Shown here one piece after another: positions 16,828 to 26,120 of a stretch of DNA of 64,000 nucleotides. A model generated the notes under the pieces. It made no database searches, was not told where the DNA came from, and saw nothing but the letters and a program-made list of their open reading frames with translations. The stretch is from Cupriavidus basilensis (lineage in GTDB: Bacteria; Pseudomonadota; Gammaproteobacteria; Burkholderiales; Burkholderiaceae): positions 1,674,001-1,738,000 of the forward strand of contig NZ_CP062804.1 of assembly GCF_008801925.2 (NCBI RefSeq), in the 5' to 3' direction. The stretch's first letter is position 1, and every line of letters begins with the position of its first letter. The position numbers and the translations under genes were made by a program.

Positions 16828-17358
16828 ATGCGCCGCGTTGCCGCCGCCCTCGCCATGGCCCTCCTCTGTGTCCCAGCGCTTGCCGCCGCGGGCTGGCGCG
16901 CAGACGTGCAAGCCGCCCGCTTGTCGGGCGAAGGCGAATTCCGCGTGTTTGGATTTCGCCTCTATACCGCCCAGCTATGGAGCGCACAGCTGCCGATCAC
17001 GCCGGACGCGCCCTTTGCGCTGCAACTCACCTACGACCGCAGCATCCAGCGTGAGCGCCTGGTAGAAACCAGCCTGGACGAGATGAAGCGCATCGGCAGC
17101 GCCGGCAACGCGCCGCCCAGCCCGCAGTTACTGGATAGCTGGCGCGCCAGCATGGCGCAGGCGTTTGTCGACGTGCGCCCGGGCGACACGCTCACCGGCG
17201 TGTTCATGCCCGGCAAGGGCGTGCGCTTCTACGCTGGCGATCGGCTGACCACCGAGATCGACGACCCCGCCTTCGCGCAGGCGTTTTTCTCGATCTGGCT
17301 CGACCCCGCCACGCGCGCGCCGGCGCTGCGCCGGCGCCTGCTCGGGCTCGCGCAATGA
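16828..17358 (+). CDS. Exported chalcone-isomerase-like protein
   Basis: 176-aa protein with a cleavable signal peptide (MRRVAAALAMALLCVPALAAAGW). The mature part carries the bacterial chalcone-isomerase-like fold: FRVFGFRLYTAQLW, then LQLTYDRSIQRERLVETSLDEMKR and YAGDRLTTEIDDPAFAQAFFSIWLD. Such proteins in this operon family are thought to bind fatty acids rather than flavonoids. It begins two bases after the methylase stop and overlaps the transporter start by four. It probably works in the periplasm on, or as a carrier for, acyl chains (inference). Confidence 0.78.
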   Translation: MRRVAAALAMALLCVPALAAAGWRADVQAARLSGEGEFRVFGFRLYTAQLWSAQLPITPDAPFALQLTYDRSIQRERLVETSLDEMKRIGSAGNAPPSPQLLDSWRASMAQAFVDVRPGDTLTGVFMPGKGVRFYAGDRLTTEIDDPAFAQAFFSIWLDPATRAPALRRRLLGLAQ

Positions 17359-18677
17359 CCGCACCGCACCTCGGCAGCGCGGCAGCCACGACGCCCGCCG
17401 CGCCCAATCCGGCCCTCCCCGCGCCCGCCCCGGCATCCGCCATGGCTGCCTATGGCCTGCTCGGCATGCCGCTGGCCATGGCGGCCTTGCCGGTCTACGT
17501 GCAGGTGCCAGCCTACTACGCGAGCGAGCTCGGGCTGGCCTTGTCCGCGACCGGCACGGTGTTGTTCGCCGCGCGTCTGCTCGATACCGTGCAGGACCCG
17601 TTCCTCGGCCGCTGGATCGACCACCTGGCGCAGCGCGGCAAGCTGGCGCCGGCGTTGTGGCTGGCGTGCCTGGTGCTCTCGGCCTCCTTTGCCATGCTCT
17701 GGCTGCCGCCCGTGCGCGGCGGGGCGCTGGCCGCCTGGCTGGCGCTCTCGCTGGTACTGGTCTATAGCGCGCACAGCGTGGTCAACATTGCTTACCTGGC
17801 CTGGGGCGCGCGCCTGTCTCGCGAGCCGGCCACGCTGACCCGCGCCGCGGCCTGGCGCGAGGCAGCGGGCCTGGCCGGGGTGATGCTGGCCAGCGTCCTG
17901 CCTGCCTGGCTTCTGGGCGCATCGGGCTGGCCCGCCGCGCCGGCCATGGCGGGCTATGCCTTGGTGTTCGCCGCCTTGCTGCTGGGGGCGCTGGCGTTGC
18001 TGCTGCGGCGCGCGCCGGCCTGGCGCCACCACAGCGCTGGCGTGCACGGCTGGCGCGCCACGCTCGCCAACCGCGCATTCCGGCGCCTGCTGCTGCCGTA
18101 TTTCCTCAACGCGGTGTCGGTCTCGATACCGGCCACGCTGGCTCTGTTCTTCATCCAGGATCGGCTGGGCGCGCCGCAATGGTCCGGCGCGTTCCTCGCC
18201 GCCTATTTCGCGGCGGGCGCTGCCGGCCTGCCGCTCTGGACCCGGCTTTGCGCGCGCATCGGCCCCACGCGGGCCTGGCGGCTTGGCATGGTGCTGGCGG
18301 TGGCCGCTTTTGTCTGGGCGGCCGGCCTGGACACAGGCGACACCGGGGCCTACCTGGCCGTGTGCGTGCTGGCGGGGCTTGCGCTTGGCGCCGACCTGGC
18401 GCTGCCGCCGGTGCTGCTGGCCTGCCTGATTCCCCCCGGCGAGCAACCCGGCGGCTACTACGGCATCTGGAGCCTGCTGGGCAAGCTGGCGCTCGCGCTG
18501 TCTGGCCTGGCGCTGCCATTGCTGGCCTGGTGCGGCTACCAGCCTGGCGCGGGCGGCACGGCGGCCGGCAGCCATGCCCTGGCGCTGGTCTACGGCGGCC
18601 TGCCCTGCCTGTTCAAGCTCGCCGCCATGCTGTGCCTGCGCACGGCCCCGGCACCACTGATGGAGGACCCGACATGA
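17355..18677 (+). CDS. GPH/MFS-type transporter
   Basis: 440-aa integral membrane protein with about twelve hydrophobic segments. The cytoplasmic loop after helix 2 reads RLLDTVQDPFLGRWIDH, the signature of the glycoside-pentoside-hexuronide:cation symporter branch of MFS. Members of this branch also occur in the photo-oxidative-stress operons that contain the same flavoprotein, DUF1365 and methylase genes, where the cargo is unknown; a lipid or lipid precursor is possible. Overlaps both neighbours by ATGA. Confidence 0.82.
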   Translation: MTAPHLGSAAATTPAAPNPALPAPAPASAMAAYGLLGMPLAMAALPVYVQVPAYYASELGLALSATGTVLFAARLLDTVQDPFLGRWIDHLAQRGKLAPALWLACLVLSASFAMLWLPPVRGGALAAWLALSLVLVYSAHSVVNIAYLAWGARLSREPATLTRAAAWREAAGLAGVMLASVLPAWLLGASGWPAAPAMAGYALVFAALLLGALALLLRRAPAWRHHSAGVHGWRATLANRAFRRLLLPYFLNAVSVSIPATLALFFIQDRLGAPQWSGAFLAAYFAAGAAGLPLWTRLCARIGPTRAWRLGMVLAVAAFVWAAGLDTGDTGAYLAVCVLAGLALGADLALPPVLLACLIPPGEQPGGYYGIWSLLGKLALALSGLALPLLAWCGYQPGAGGTAAGSHALALVYGGLPCLFKLAAMLCLRTAPAPLMEDPT

Positions 18678-19231
18678 TTCGCCTTGACCCTTCGCACTGC
18701 GGCAAACGCCTGCTGCTGTACGCCGCGCTATGGCTGGCTGGCTGCGCCGGCCCGGAAGTTTCCCAGTATGCGCAGCAGCAGCCCGTGCTCGATGTGCCGG
18801 CTTTCTTCGGCGGCAAGACCGAGGCCTGGGGCATGTTCCAGAAACGCAGCGGCGAGGTCGTCAAGCGCTTCACGGTAGCCATCGAGGGCCGCCGGCAAGG
18901 CAGCGATTTCGTACTGGACGAGCACTTCACCTACAGCGACGGCAGCACCGAGCAGCGCACCTGGACGCTGGCGCGCCAGCCCGATGGCACCTGGCGCGGC
19001 CGCGCCGGCGACGTGGTGGGCGAAGCGATCGGGCACAGCGCGGGCAACGCGCTGAACTGGCGCTACACGCTGCGGCTGCCAGTGGGAGACACCACGTATG
19101 ACGTGCAGTTCGACGACTGGATGTACCTGGTCGACGCGCGCACCATGATCAATCGCGCCAGCGTCTCGAAATTCGGTTTCGAGGTTGGCCAGGTCACGGT
19201 GTTCTTCCGGCGCCCGCAATCGCCGCAATAG
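18674..19231 (+). CDS. DUF3833 lipoprotein
   Basis: 185-aa protein with a lipobox at LWLAGC (about residues 19-24) after a short hydrophobic stretch, so it should be lipid-anchored. The body matches the DUF3833 pattern: FFGGKTEAWGMFQKRSGEVVKRF, DEHFTYSDGS, YTLRLPVGDTTYDVQFDDWMYL. Function is unknown, but the family travels with this operon in many Gram-negatives. Its beta-rich body suggests a lipid-binding barrel (inference). Start by ATGA overlap with the transporter. Confidence 0.83.
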   Translation: MIRLDPSHCGKRLLLYAALWLAGCAGPEVSQYAQQQPVLDVPAFFGGKTEAWGMFQKRSGEVVKRFTVAIEGRRQGSDFVLDEHFTYSDGSTEQRTWTLARQPDGTWRGRAGDVVGEAIGHSAGNALNWRYTLRLPVGDTTYDVQFDDWMYLVDARTMINRASVSKFGFEVGQVTVFFRRPQSPQ

Positions 19232-19286
19232 CCGCATCAGCCGCAATGAGCCAATCGCGGCTGCGGCGCAAATCAGAGAGGCAACC

Positions 19287-20072
19287 ATGGCCTGGACGGC
19301 ACTCAACCCCCGCTGGACGGATTGGCGCGAAAAGCGGGTCTGGCTGGTCGGCGCATCGAGCGGCATCGGCGCGGCGCTGGCGCGCGCCCTGCTTGCGCGC
19401 GGCGCCTGGGTAGCCCTGTCGGCGCGCCGGGCTGAAGCCCTCAAGGCGGTTGCCGGCGATCACGCCACGGCGCTGCTGCTGCCGATGGATGCCACCGATC
19501 CCGATGCCTGGCGCCAGGCGCATGACACACTGCGCGAGACCTGGGACGGCGTGGACCTGGTGGTGTTTTGCGCCGCCGACTATCGTGCGTTGCGCCCCTG
19601 GGAGCTGGAGGCCGCGAGCGTGCGCCACACCATCGAAACCAACCTGAACAGCGTCTACTACGGGCTGCAGGCCACGCTTGCCGACATGCTCGCGCGCGGC
19701 AGTGGCAGCTTGGTGCTGGTCGCCAGCGTGGCCGGCTACATGGGCTTGCCCAACGCCACCGTCTACGGGCCGACCAAGGCCGCGCTGATCAACCTGGCCG
19801 AACTGCTCTACGCCGAGCTGCATCCGCGCGGGCTGGGCGTCTATCTGGTCAACCCGGGATTCGTCAAGACACGCCTGACGGCCAACAACGCGTTCCCGAT
19901 GCCTGCCCTGCTCACCCCCGAGGCCGCCGCCGAGGCCATCCTGCACGGGCTGGCGCGCGGCCGCTTCGAGATCGATTTCCCGCGCCGCTTCACCCTCGTG
20001 CTCAAGTTCGCCAGCCTGTTACCCTACCGGCTGCGCCTTGCGGCCCTGCAAAAAGTGATGGACGCGCCGTGA
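19287..20072 (+). CDS. Short-chain dehydrogenase/reductase
   Basis: 261-aa SDR. The NAD(P) motif VWLVGASSGIGAALARALL lies near residue 18, then NLNSVYYG, the catalytic Ser in LVLVASVAGYMG and YGPTKAAL for Tyr/Lys. A C-terminal segment (RFTLVLKFASLLPYRLRLA) is amphipathic and may contact membrane. AGAGAGG gives a good Shine-Dalgarno for 19287 after a 55-base gap, the largest in the operon, so a secondary start of transcription is possible. Likely reduces or oxidises a lipid carbonyl or hydroxyl (inference). Its stop overlaps the next start as TGATG. Confidence 0.85.
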   Translation: MAWTALNPRWTDWREKRVWLVGASSGIGAALARALLARGAWVALSARRAEALKAVAGDHATALLLPMDATDPDAWRQAHDTLRETWDGVDLVVFCAADYRALRPWELEAASVRHTIETNLNSVYYGLQATLADMLARGSGSLVLVASVAGYMGLPNATVYGPTKAALINLAELLYAELHPRGLGVYLVNPGFVKTRLTANNAFPMPALLTPEAAAEAILHGLARGRFEIDFPRRFTLVLKFASLLPYRLRLAALQKVMDAP

Positions 20073-20545
20073 TGCCATTGACTGGCCCGAACGCACTGAC
20101 GGAGTTGACCAACTTGACCGAGCCGACCGGGCTGACAGCCCTGCTGCGATGGTACGAAACGCTCTCGCCCGCCTCGCTGGGCGACATCGCGCGCTTCTAT
20201 TCCGACGATGCCCGCTTCAAGGATCCCTTCAACGATGTGCGCGGACGCGAGGCGATCCGCCGGATCTTTGCGCATATGTTCGTCGCCACGGACAACCCGC
20301 GCTTTGTGATCGGTGAGCAATTCCGGAAACCGGGCCAGGCGTTTGTGCTGTGGGACTTCCACTTCACCCTGAAGGGCAAGCCTTACCACGTGCACGGTAG
20401 TTCGCATTTTTGCTTTGGCGACGATGGGCGCGTGACACTCCATCGCGACTACTGGGACGCCGCGCAGGAGCTTTGGCAGCAACTGCCCTGGCTAGGGCCG
20501 CTGGTAGGCTGGCTGCGCCGGCGCTTCGCCACGCCACTTTCCTAG
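20072..20545 (+). CDS. SnoaL/NTF2-like protein
   Basis: 157-aa protein of the nuclear transport factor 2 fold: WYETLSPASLGDIARFYSDDARFKDPFNDVRGREAI and later HGSSHFCFGDDGRVTLHRDYWDAAQEL. Pockets of this fold bind small hydrophobic ligands; some are isomerases or cyclases. It is the last gene of the operon and coupled to the SDR by TGATG. The pair SDR plus SnoaL is a constant part of related operons. Specific activity unknown. Confidence 0.8.
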   Translation: MPLTGPNALTELTNLTEPTGLTALLRWYETLSPASLGDIARFYSDDARFKDPFNDVRGREAIRRIFAHMFVATDNPRFVIGEQFRKPGQAFVLWDFHFTLKGKPYHVHGSSHFCFGDDGRVTLHRDYWDAAQELWQQLPWLGPLVGWLRRRFATPLS

Positions 20546-20712
20546 CCGCGCTAGTGCGCTTGCGGCTGGCATTGCGCGTGATCCCCGGTTACATTCCAAG
20601 CAGTTTGTGACGGTGTGCGGCCATATTCCTGGGAACATCCCGGCGGCAATGGCGGTCACTACCCGCGTGCCGCGCCCAACCGAGGCGATGCCGGCCCGAC
20701 AAGGAATGCCCA

Positions 20713-21183
20713 ATGAACCTCACCGTCCACGACCTCCTGGCCTTGGCCAGCGCCAGTATCCTGACCGTGACCGTGGTCGCCATCCACTACGAAGCCCTGC
20801 GACTGCTGTCCGGCATGAATCCGCGCCGCTGGACCGGCCGCGTCAACGTTGGCGTGCTGATTGTCTGCATCATCCTGGCCCATAGCCTTGAAGCCATGGT
20901 GTTCGCCGTCGGCTACTGGGTCGCGGGCAATGTGCTGGGCCTGGGCGGCCTTACCAGCGCCCATCCCATCACGCCCATCGTCTACCTCTACTTTTCACTT
21001 GAAACCTTCACCACGCAAAGCCTGGGCGACATCGCGCCGATCGGCGCCACGCGCCTGCTCGCCAGCATCGAGCCGCTGGTGGGCCTGATCCTGATCGGCT
21101 GGTCGACCTCCTTCACCTACATCATCATGCGCCGCGACTGGCCAACCGGCACCTCCAGGCAAGCGGCGCAAGCGGATCTGTAG
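20713..21183 (+). CDS. Small ion-channel-like membrane protein
   Basis: 156 aa with four hydrophobic segments (about 7-30, 45-72, 94-106 as pore helix, 116-134). The region YFSLETFTTQSLGDIAPIG aligns with the two-helix potassium-channel pore loop, where the filter is normally TVGYGD; here it reads TQSLGD, so K+ selectivity is doubtful. GAACATCCCG and AGGAATGCCC precede the ATG, the second providing the ribosome site. It stands alone between the lipid operon and cardiolipin synthase. Similar short proteins are annotated as ion channels without proof. Confidence 0.7.
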   Translation: MNLTVHDLLALASASILTVTVVAIHYEALRLLSGMNPRRWTGRVNVGVLIVCIILAHSLEAMVFAVGYWVAGNVLGLGGLTSAHPITPIVYLYFSLETFTTQSLGDIAPIGATRLLASIEPLVGLILIGWSTSFTYIIMRRDWPTGTSRQAAQADL

Positions 21184-21206
21184 GCACGGCGCACGGCACC
21201 TGCTGG

Positions 21207-22640
21207 TTACAGGATCGGCGCAAATAGCGTGGCCACGTGCATCGCCACGCGGCGCAGCGTCGGCGCAGCGGTGTATTCGCTGCGCTCGATCTGGCAGGCC
21301 TGCGCGAAGTCCGCCTCCAGCATGCGCGTCACGCTAGCGGTAAAATCGCGGTCCGCGGTCATCACCATCAGCTCGAAATTGAGCCGGAACGAGCGGTTGT
21401 CGAGGTTTGCGCTGCCGACCGCCGCGGCCTCATCGTCGATCAGGATAACCTTCTGGTGCAGGAAGCCCGGCTGGTAGCGATAGAGCTTCACGCCCGCGCA
21501 GACGGCCTGGTAGGCATACAGGGTGGAGGCGGCGAACACCACGAGATGGTCGGGGCGCGCCGGCAGCAGGATGCGTACGTCAACCCCGCGCAGCACCGCC
21601 AGCCGGAGCACGGCGAACACGGCCTCGTCCGGCACGAAGTACGGGCTGGTGATCCACACCCGCCAGCGCGCCGCCTGGATCGCCTCGACGAAGAACAGCG
21701 AGCAGGTCTCCTGCGCGTCGGCGGGGCCGGACGGCACCACCTGGCAGGTCATGCCCCCGGCAGGTGCTGCCGGCGGGGGCAGCAGCATCGGCACCTCCCG
21801 CGCGGCCCAGAACCAGTCTTCGGCAAACACCATCTGCAAGTCCAGCACCGCGCTGCCGCGGATCTCGATATGCGTGTCGCGCCAGGGCGCCAGCGGCGGC
21901 TTTAGCCCGACGTACTCGTTGCCGACGTTATGACCGCCCGTAAACGCGCACTCCCCGTCCACCACCACCAGCTTGCGGTGGTTGCGGAAATTGAGCTGGA
22001 AGCGGTTGACAAAGCCGCGCCGCGTGGCAAAGGCGCGCGCCTCCACCCCGGCGGCCAGCAGCACCTTGACGTACTGGCCCGGCAACGCATGCGAGCCGAT
22101 GCTGTCGTAGAGGAAATACACCTTCACGCCCGCGGCAGCGCGTTCACACAGCAGGCTCTGCAGGCGCCGTCCAAGCGCATCGTCGTGGACGATGAAGAAC
22201 TGCACGATCACCACCTGCCGCGCCGCGGCGATCGCGGCAAAGATGGCCTCGAACGTCGCCTCGCCGTTGACCAGCAGCCGCACCGCGTTGTTGGCCAGGC
22301 ACGGCATGCCGGTCAGCCGGGGCAAGGCGCGCAGGTAAGGCTGGGGGGGCGAGTGCACGACGCTGGCGTCGCGTGCCTCGCGCTCGTGCGGCTCCATCTC
22401 GTGCGTGACCTCGCGCAGCCGGTCGTTGTTGAAGCGCCGGGCGTTCACGTAGCCGGCAAAACTCCTGCTGCCGAGGATCAGGTAAGGGATCAGCGTGAAG
22501 TACGGCATCATCACCAGCGAGCCGGCCCACGCAATGGCGCCGGGCGCGGTGCGCACGGTCATGACCGCGTGCAAAGCCGCAACGACGCCAAGCAGATGGA
22601 ATACCAGCACGATCGCCGCGACGAGGGAGGGGCTGAGCAT
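21207..22640 (-). CDS. cls: Cardiolipin synthase (phospholipase D family)
   Basis: Condenses phosphatidylglycerol to cardiolipin at the inner membrane. Two N-terminal membrane helices (about 5-27 and 37-56) are followed by two HKD motifs: His221-Lys223-Asp228 in [11 protein letters not shown] and His395-Lys397-Asp402 in [11 protein letters not shown], each trailed by GGHNVG or [10 protein letters not shown]. The 477-aa length fits ClsA-type enzymes. It is convergent with the channel gene and divergent from the aldo/keto reductase. Confidence 0.92.
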   Translation of the reverse strand: MLSPSLVAAIVLVFHLLGVVAALHAVMTVRTAPGAIAWAGSLVMMPYFTLIPYLILGSRSFAGYVNARRFNNDRLREVTHEMEPHEREARDASVVHSPPQPYLRALPRLTGMPCLANNAVRLLVNGEATFEAIFAAIAAARQVVIVQFFIVHDDALGRRLQSLLCERAAAGVKVYFLYDSIGSHALPGQYVKVLLAAGVEARAFATRRGFVNRFQLNFRNHRKLVVVDGECAFTGGHNVGNEYVGLKPPLAPWRDTHIEIRGSAVLDLQMVFAEDWFWAAREVPMLLPPPAAPAGGMTCQVVPSGPADAQETCSLFFVEAIQAARWRVWITSPYFVPDEAVFAVLRLAVLRGVDVRILLPARPDHLVVFAASTLYAYQAVCAGVKLYRYQPGFLHQKVILIDDEAAAVGSANLDNRSFRLNFELMVMTADRDFTASVTRMLEADFAQACQIERSEYTAAPTLRRVAMHVATLFAPIL

Positions 22641-22795
22641 GATTGTTAGATTTCGCCTTGGCGGAGCCGGACCACGATGGCTAGCATTCTGGCATAGGCG
22701 CGGCCCGGGGGCAGGCAGAAATTCCCCGCAGGCGTTAAGCTTTCACGCCCTAGCGCTTTACTACCTTAGCGCCAGCCACATCAAGGAGGACCGCA

Positions 22796-23821
22796 ATGTC
22801 AGAGTTCAAGATGGAATACCGGCGCCTGGGCGCCAGCAACCTCAAGGTATCGGCCCTGTGCCTCGGCACCATGATGTTCGCCGACCAGACCGACGAAGCC
22901 GAGGCCGGCCGCATCGTCGATAGCGCTCGCGCGCACGGCGTCAACTTAATCGACACTGCGGATGTGTATAGCAAGGGCGGCTCCGAGCGCATGGTGGGCA
23001 AGCTGCTCGCCGCCGACCGCCATGACTGGATCCTGGCCAGCAAGCTCGGCAACCCGATGCAGGCTGCGCCCAACCATGCGCACTACTCGCGCGTCTGGAT
23101 CCTGCGCGAAGTCGAGCAAAGCCTGGGCCGCCTTGGCACCGATTACCTCGACATCCTTTACCTGCACCGCGACTACCCCGGTGAAAACCTGGAAGAACCC
23201 GTGCGTGCCATGGGCGACCTGGTGCGTGCCGGCAAGATCCGCTACTGGGCCTTGTCCAATTTCCGCGGCTGGCGCATCGCCGAGGTCGCACGCTTGTGCG
23301 ACCAACTGGGTGTGCCGCGCCCGGTGGTTTGCCAGCCTTACTACAACCTGCTCAACCGCATGCCCGAGGTGGAAATCCTGCCGGCCTGCCAGCACTTCGG
23401 CCTTGGGGTGGTGCCCTATAGCCCGATCGCGCGCGGCGTGCTCACCGGCAAGTACCTGCCCGGCCAGCAGCCCCCGCAAGACTCGCGCGCGGGCCGCGCC
23501 GACCGCCGCATGATGGAAACGGAATTCCGTGAGGAATCGCTGGTGATTGCCCAGACGCTCAAGGCGCATGCCGATGCGCGCGGCCTCAAGCTGGGCCAGT
23601 TCGCTACCGCCTGGGTGCTGGCCAACCCGATCGTCAGTTCGGTGATTGCCGGGCCACGCACGCTGGCACAGTTCGAGGATTACTTCGGCGCCGTCGGCGT
23701 GCCCATCTCCGCCGAAGAAGAGGCCCTGGTCGACCAACTGGTGCGCCCCGGACATGCTTCCACGCATGGCTACAACGACCCGAACTATCCGCTGACCGGG
23801 CGTCCGGTTCCTGCAGCCTGA
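22796..23821 (+). CDS. Aldo/keto reductase
   Basis: 341-aa TIM-barrel NADPH oxidoreductase of the AKR superfamily. Catalytic residues are seen as Asp and Tyr in LIDTADVYSKGGSE, Lys in WILASKLGN and His in ILYLHRDYPG; the cofactor loop is SSVIAGPRTLAQFEDY. AAGGAGG is ideally placed for the ATG at 22796, although MEYRRLG five codons later is the more usual family N-terminus. Related to voltage-channel-beta-like and YajO/Tas-like reductases; the substrate cannot be told. Monocistronic, with a strong hairpin downstream. Confidence 0.9.
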   Translation: MSEFKMEYRRLGASNLKVSALCLGTMMFADQTDEAEAGRIVDSARAHGVNLIDTADVYSKGGSERMVGKLLAADRHDWILASKLGNPMQAAPNHAHYSRVWILREVEQSLGRLGTDYLDILYLHRDYPGENLEEPVRAMGDLVRAGKIRYWALSNFRGWRIAEVARLCDQLGVPRPVVCQPYYNLLNRMPEVEILPACQHFGLGVVPYSPIARGVLTGKYLPGQQPPQDSRAGRADRRMMETEFREESLVIAQTLKAHADARGLKLGQFATAWVLANPIVSSVIAGPRTLAQFEDYFGAVGVPISAEEEALVDQLVRPGHASTHGYNDPNYPLTGRPVPAA

Positions 23822-23877
23822 ACGCGTTGCCCGCCAGGGCGGCCCGCCCGCAGGCTACCCTGCGCACAACCGGTTCG

Positions 23878-23906
23878 CCCGGCAACCCGCACGCACGGTT
23901 GCCGGG
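23878..23906 (+). terminator. 10-bp GC hairpin after the aldo/keto reductase
   Basis: CCCGGCAACC and GGTTGCCGGG are perfectly complementary with a 9-base loop, 56 bases after the reductase stop. There is no T tract, so it may be a Rho-assisted terminator or a transcript-stabilising stem. Confidence 0.5.
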
Positions 23907-24073
23907 TTGCCGGGCCGCCGGCCCAGGCCAACGGCTCGCGCTCGGGCCGGCCCGCATTTCGCGGACAGATCGCGGGTTTTGCCTCGCGCTTATCATCATG
24001 TTGGCTTACAAGCCATGATCTGCATCCCGGGCTTCCCGGAATGTTCTTCAATGGGTTGCCTGGAGAAATAGTC

Positions 24074-25963
24074 ATGCCGCAAGCCCCTGCGCTGATCGAT
24101 ACGCCCGCCAAACCCCGGTCCGGCCTCGCCGTCATGGGGCTGTCCGCACTGGGCGTGGTATTTGGCGACATCGGCACCAGCCCGCTCTACACGTTGAAAA
24201 CCGTACTCGCGCTCTCGGGGGGCAAGCCGTCGGCGCCGGTTATCCTGGGCCTGCTGAGCCTGCTGATCTGGACATTGATTATCGTCACAACGGTGAAGTA
24301 CGTGTCCTTTGCCATGCGCATCGATAACAACGGCGAAGGCGGCATTCTTGCCTTGATGTCGCTGTTGGGGATCAAGCAGAAGAAACGCCCGCTGGTGGTG
24401 GCCGCCGGGCTGTTCGGGGCGGCATTGATCTATGGCGACGGCGCGATCACACCCGCCATCTCCGTGCTCTCCGCGCTGGAGGGGCTGGAGATTGTCGTTC
24501 CCGAGGCCAAATCCGTTATCCTGCCGGCCACGGTGGCCATACTGGTGGCGCTCTTTGCGATCCAGCCCATGGGAACATCCCGCATCGGCAGGGCCTTCGG
24601 GCCGGTGATGGCATTTTGGTTTCTTTGCATAGCCGTGCTCGGCATTCGCGGCATCCTGCTGCACCCGTCGATCCTGATTGCGCTCAATCCGATCTATGGC
24701 CTGGAATTCCTGTTTTCCAATGGCTATACCAGTTTCCTGGTGCTGGGCGGCATCTTCCTCTGCGTGACCGGCGCCGAGGCGCTGTATGCCGACATGGGCC
24801 ATTTTGGCCCGCGCCCGATCCGCCTGGCATGGTCCGCCATCGTGTTCCCCAGCCTGCTGCTCAACTATGCCGGACAAGCCGCGCTGGTATTGTCCGGGGC
24901 CGATTCAACGCACAACATCTTTTACCTGCTCTGCCCGCCGCCGCTGCTGGTGCCCTTGGTTATCCTGGCCGCCGTGGCGACGGTGATCGCCAGCCAGTCC
25001 ATAATTACCGGCGCCTTTTCCATGACGCGCCAGGCGATCCTGCTGGGATGGCTGCCGCACCTGCAGATCAGGCAGACCTCCGAGGAGGGCTACGGGCAGA
25101 TCTACGTTGGCACGGTCAACTGGCTGCTGATGGTGGTGACGGTCAGCCTGGCACTGTTCTTCAAGTCATCGGATCAACTGGCTTCCGCGTATGGCATCGC
25201 CGTTTCCCTCACCATGCTGATGACGTCCGTGCTGCTGTTTATCGCCATGCGCGATATCTGGGGCTGGAGCCTGTGGGCCAGCGCGGCCGTGTCGGGCGTC
25301 TTCCTGATCATTGACGGCGGGTTCTTCGTGGCCAATCTCGCCAAGGTACTGGATGGCGGGTATATCCCGTTGATGCTGGCGGCGGTTGTCTATGGCGTCA
25401 TGTTGATCTGGCACCGCGGCACGGCCGCGATTTCGGCGGCCATCAACGAAGACATCACGCCAATCGACGCGTTCCTGGGCGAGGTGCAGGCAAAGGGCAT
25501 CCCGCGCGTGCCCGGGACCGGGGTGTTCCTGACGCGAACGCTGGATGGCACGCCGCCGGTGATGCTGTGGCATGTCAAGCGCAACCACGCCTTGCAGCAG
25601 AAGATCCTTGCCGTGAGCATCGTGACGGAGACGGTGCCGTGGATCAAGGATGCCGAGCGCCTGACGCTAACGCAGCCGATGCCGGGTTTCTGGCGCGCCA
25701 ACGCCCGCTACGGCTTCATGGAGCGGCCAGATATTCCCAATCTGCTGCAACAGCCCCAGATGCTGCCCTGCGGGCTGGACCTGGGCACCATCACCTACTA
25801 CATGGGCCTGGAGACCATCGTGCTGCGCGAGGGCGACAGCCGGATGCCGCGCTGGCAAGGCAAGCTGTTCGCCTTGATGGTCAGGAACGGCATGCACGTT
25901 ACCGATCTTTTCCGGCTGCCCAGCGATCAGGTGGTGGAGATCGGCCGGCGCGTCTCGATCTGA
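24074..25963 (+). CDS. kup: Potassium uptake protein Kup
   Basis: 629-aa low-affinity K+/H+ symporter of the KUP/HAK/KT family in the inner membrane. The signature GVVFGDIGTSPLYTLK opens the transport domain, then DNNGEGGILALMSL and GAALIYGDGAITPAISVLSALEG; about twelve helices are followed by a soluble C-terminal domain (from about residue 440). I choose the ATG at 24074 because GGAG lies 8 bases before it; an in-frame ATG at 24041 would add 11 residues. Lone gene, no K+-responsive leader recognised. Confidence 0.94.
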   Translation: MPQAPALIDTPAKPRSGLAVMGLSALGVVFGDIGTSPLYTLKTVLALSGGKPSAPVILGLLSLLIWTLIIVTTVKYVSFAMRIDNNGEGGILALMSLLGIKQKKRPLVVAAGLFGAALIYGDGAITPAISVLSALEGLEIVVPEAKSVILPATVAILVALFAIQPMGTSRIGRAFGPVMAFWFLCIAVLGIRGILLHPSILIALNPIYGLEFLFSNGYTSFLVLGGIFLCVTGAEALYADMGHFGPRPIRLAWSAIVFPSLLLNYAGQAALVLSGADSTHNIFYLLCPPPLLVPLVILAAVATVIASQSIITGAFSMTRQAILLGWLPHLQIRQTSEEGYGQIYVGTVNWLLMVVTVSLALFFKSSDQLASAYGIAVSLTMLMTSVLLFIAMRDIWGWSLWASAAVSGVFLIIDGGFFVANLAKVLDGGYIPLMLAAVVYGVMLIWHRGTAAISAAINEDITPIDAFLGEVQAKGIPRVPGTGVFLTRTLDGTPPVMLWHVKRNHALQQKILAVSIVTETVPWIKDAERLTLTQPMPGFWRANARYGFMERPDIPNLLQQPQMLPCGLDLGTITYYMGLETIVLREGDSRMPRWQGKLFALMVRNGMHVTDLFRLPSDQVVEIGRRVSI

Positions 25964-26120
25964 CGATCGGGCGACCTGACGATCACGCGCCCCCTGCCGG
26001 CCAGCTCATTGCAATACGCACTGTCATACGCACTGTCTCTCGTGACCTATCTCTCGGCCACTCAAGGATCGATTCGCGCCTGCCGCTCAGTGCACGCCGG
26101 CGGGAGACCCAACCAACGAC

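Noticed and set aside
17229..18575. A 448-codon minus-strand frame opposite the GPH transporter
   Set aside because: Arg/Gln/Gly-rich shadow; the plus strand has overlapping starts and membrane helices.
23822..24073. Potassium- or c-di-AMP-sensing riboswitch before kup
   Set aside because: Only a GC hairpin that fits the end of the previous gene; no conserved riboswitch core seen.
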